64,000 nucleotides of DNA from Bolinopsis microptera (taxonomy: Eukaryota; Ctenophora; Tentaculata; Lobata; Bolinopsidae). Below, piece by piece: positions 63,401 to 64,000 of this stretch; position 1 is the first letter of the stretch, and each line of letters begins with the position of its first letter. The stretch is from assembly GCF_026151205.1 (NCBI RefSeq), contig NC_087072.1, positions 14,298,169-14,362,168 on the forward strand, given 5' to 3'. Under the pieces are notes generated by a model. The model was not told the DNA's origin and ran no database searches. It saw nothing but the letters and a program-made list of their open reading frames with translations. A program made the translations under genes and the position numbers.

Positions 63401-64000
63401 CAGTGATTCTATATCCTACGCTTCAGTTGCTAACGAAGCTAAGAACTACGGTAGAACAGAGCTAGCAATAAAACTGTTAGACTACGAACCACGGTCCGCT
63501 GAACAAGTTCCTGCTCTGATGAGAATGAGCCGGTTTACTAACGCTATCGAGAAGGCTATCGAGTCAGGTGATATGGACCTGGTTCACACTGTGATAGTTA
63601 CCATGGAGTCCAAGCAGACTCCCAGAGATTTTATCAACACGCTCAAAGATTACCCGGTTGCGAGTGCGTGGTATGCTAAGTGGTGCTCTCTTACAGACAG
63701 TCAGAAACTTCACGATCATTTTTACACTCAGGACAACTTCGAAGCTTCCGCATTACTGTCTATAAAGGAGCTGGAGCATAGCATGATGCTTGATGCTAAG
63801 ATAAAACTACTCGAGAGTATTAACAGACATTTTACTGATGGGTCCAAGGAATTGGAATCTCGTCTTACTAAAGAGCAAATCGCATTACTAAGGAGACAGA
63901 TGGCACTTCAGGTTAAAGTAGCCGATATTATCGGACTTAATCTAAACGAAACCATCAGTATTTTGGTTCAGAGAGCACTTCTAGCTGATGCTGAGAATGT
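60470..64000 (+). CDS. VPS16: VPS16, HOPS/CORVET core subunit (3' end beyond window)
   Basis: Exons 60470-60562, 60774-60907, 61250-61427, 61641-62375 and 62973 to the window end, with consistent phases. The N-terminal beta-propeller text (VLKNYKLVMAPYGGMVALAW, SNNEDLIVVTDIGSIYMYDF, VFPTYGGTKTGVALLTGSYR) and the C-terminal helical region (FLANDSPEHF-like, RIGIPLTYQQL, YGRTELAIKLLDYEPRSAEQ, KAIESGDMDLV) follow VPS16 colinearly. VPS16 pairs with VPS33 and is part of HOPS and CORVET, which tether endosomes and lysosomes before fusion. The donor after exon 3 (AAG|GTTGAT) is weak. Introns 1, 2 and 4 carry simple repeats right beside the donors. The window ends within exon 5, about 340 codons into it. 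Confidence 0.93.
60571..60592. repeat. Poly-C run in VPS16 intron 1
   Basis: Twenty-two cytosines starting 8 bp after the exon 1 donor. Together with the runs at 17.2, 44.3, 45.0, 46.1 and 58.5 kb it is one of six long G/C homopolymers in the window. Confidence 0.95.
60912..61121. repeat. 30-bp minisatellite, exactly seven units, in VPS16 intron 2
   Basis: Units begin GTTACCTACTTATTCTCTGC and are identical except for one T-to-A change in the sixth (61061-61063). The array starts inside the donor region, four bases after the exon boundary (GTGAGTTACC). It is pyrimidine-rich. Confidence 0.97.
62385..62483 (+). repeat. GTGAGT hexamer array beside the exon 4 donor of VPS16
   Basis: About 16 tandem GTGAGT units with one imperfect unit, beginning 10 bp after the authentic donor (CAG|GTTAGT). 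Each unit equals the consensus 5' splice site downstream half. In-frame reading adds a Val-Ser repeat, which is intronic and not protein. Confidence 0.95.

Overview
This 64 kb window is AT-rich genomic DNA from an invertebrate metazoan. Genes are sparse and split by short GT-AG introns, and homopolymer, (AC)n and (GA)n arrays and many transposons lie between them. Conserved eukaryotic genes are recognisable by reading (ARMC7-like, SLC35C2, cyclophilin A type, mitochondrial uS5m/MRPS5, VPS16). Some families here (pacifastin/VWC-like secreted proteins, a beta/gamma-crystallin plus aerolysin-like protein, GIY-YIG Penelope-like retroelements) are common in early-branching animals such as cnidarians, but the species cannot be fixed from the window.

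Layout. 0-1.8 kb: a broken non-LTR reverse transcriptase. 4.3-5.0 kb and 17.7-19.2 kb (both minus): two paralogues of a small secreted cysteine-rich protein; the second has a one-base frameshift and a retroelement relic in its intron. 8.7-15.2 kb: a nested transposon complex. A Penelope-like element has its GIY-YIG endonuclease upstream of the reverse transcriptase (Naiad-like permuted order) and two 263-bp terminal repeats that look identical by eye. A 288-bp hAT-type MITE interrupts its RT ORF, and a 2.49-kb non-autonomous hAT-type element interrupts its right terminal repeat, each with a perfect 8-bp target duplication. 15.85-16.57 kb: ARMC7-like gene. 19.98-20.96 kb: frameshifted rhodopsin-class GPCR. 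20.99-25.83 kb: an array of inverted-repeat elements. 26.06-27.87 kb: crystallin/aerolysin-like reading frame with a stop and a frameshift. 30.05-32.55 kb: hAT-like element carrying a transposase remnant. 32.81-33.1 kb: tRNA-derived SINE. 36.0-43.5 kb (minus): coiled-coil gene or genes built from duplicated exons, with a 2.1-kb element (the inverted twin of the 21-23 kb copy) in the middle. 44.15-45.34 kb: LINE fragment split by a 712-bp element that begins with a G run and ends with a C run. 48.1-49.3 kb: unrecognised type I membrane protein. 50.3-53.6 kb (minus): SLC35C2 in nine exons. 54.0-54.5 kb (minus): intronless cyclophilin. 54.7-55.6 kb: L2/CR1-like LINE relic. 58.9-60.0 kb: MRPS5. 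60.47 kb to the window end: VPS16, five exons, running off the edge.

The conserved genes are unrelated housekeeping functions (mitochondrial translation, endolysosomal tethering, nucleotide-sugar transport, protein folding) and form no evident pathway. The unusual content is the transposon stratigraphy. For several insertions, removing the element and one target duplication restores the host reading frame or repeat exactly, which gives a relative order of events. All gene identities come from reading the translations; no database search was possible.
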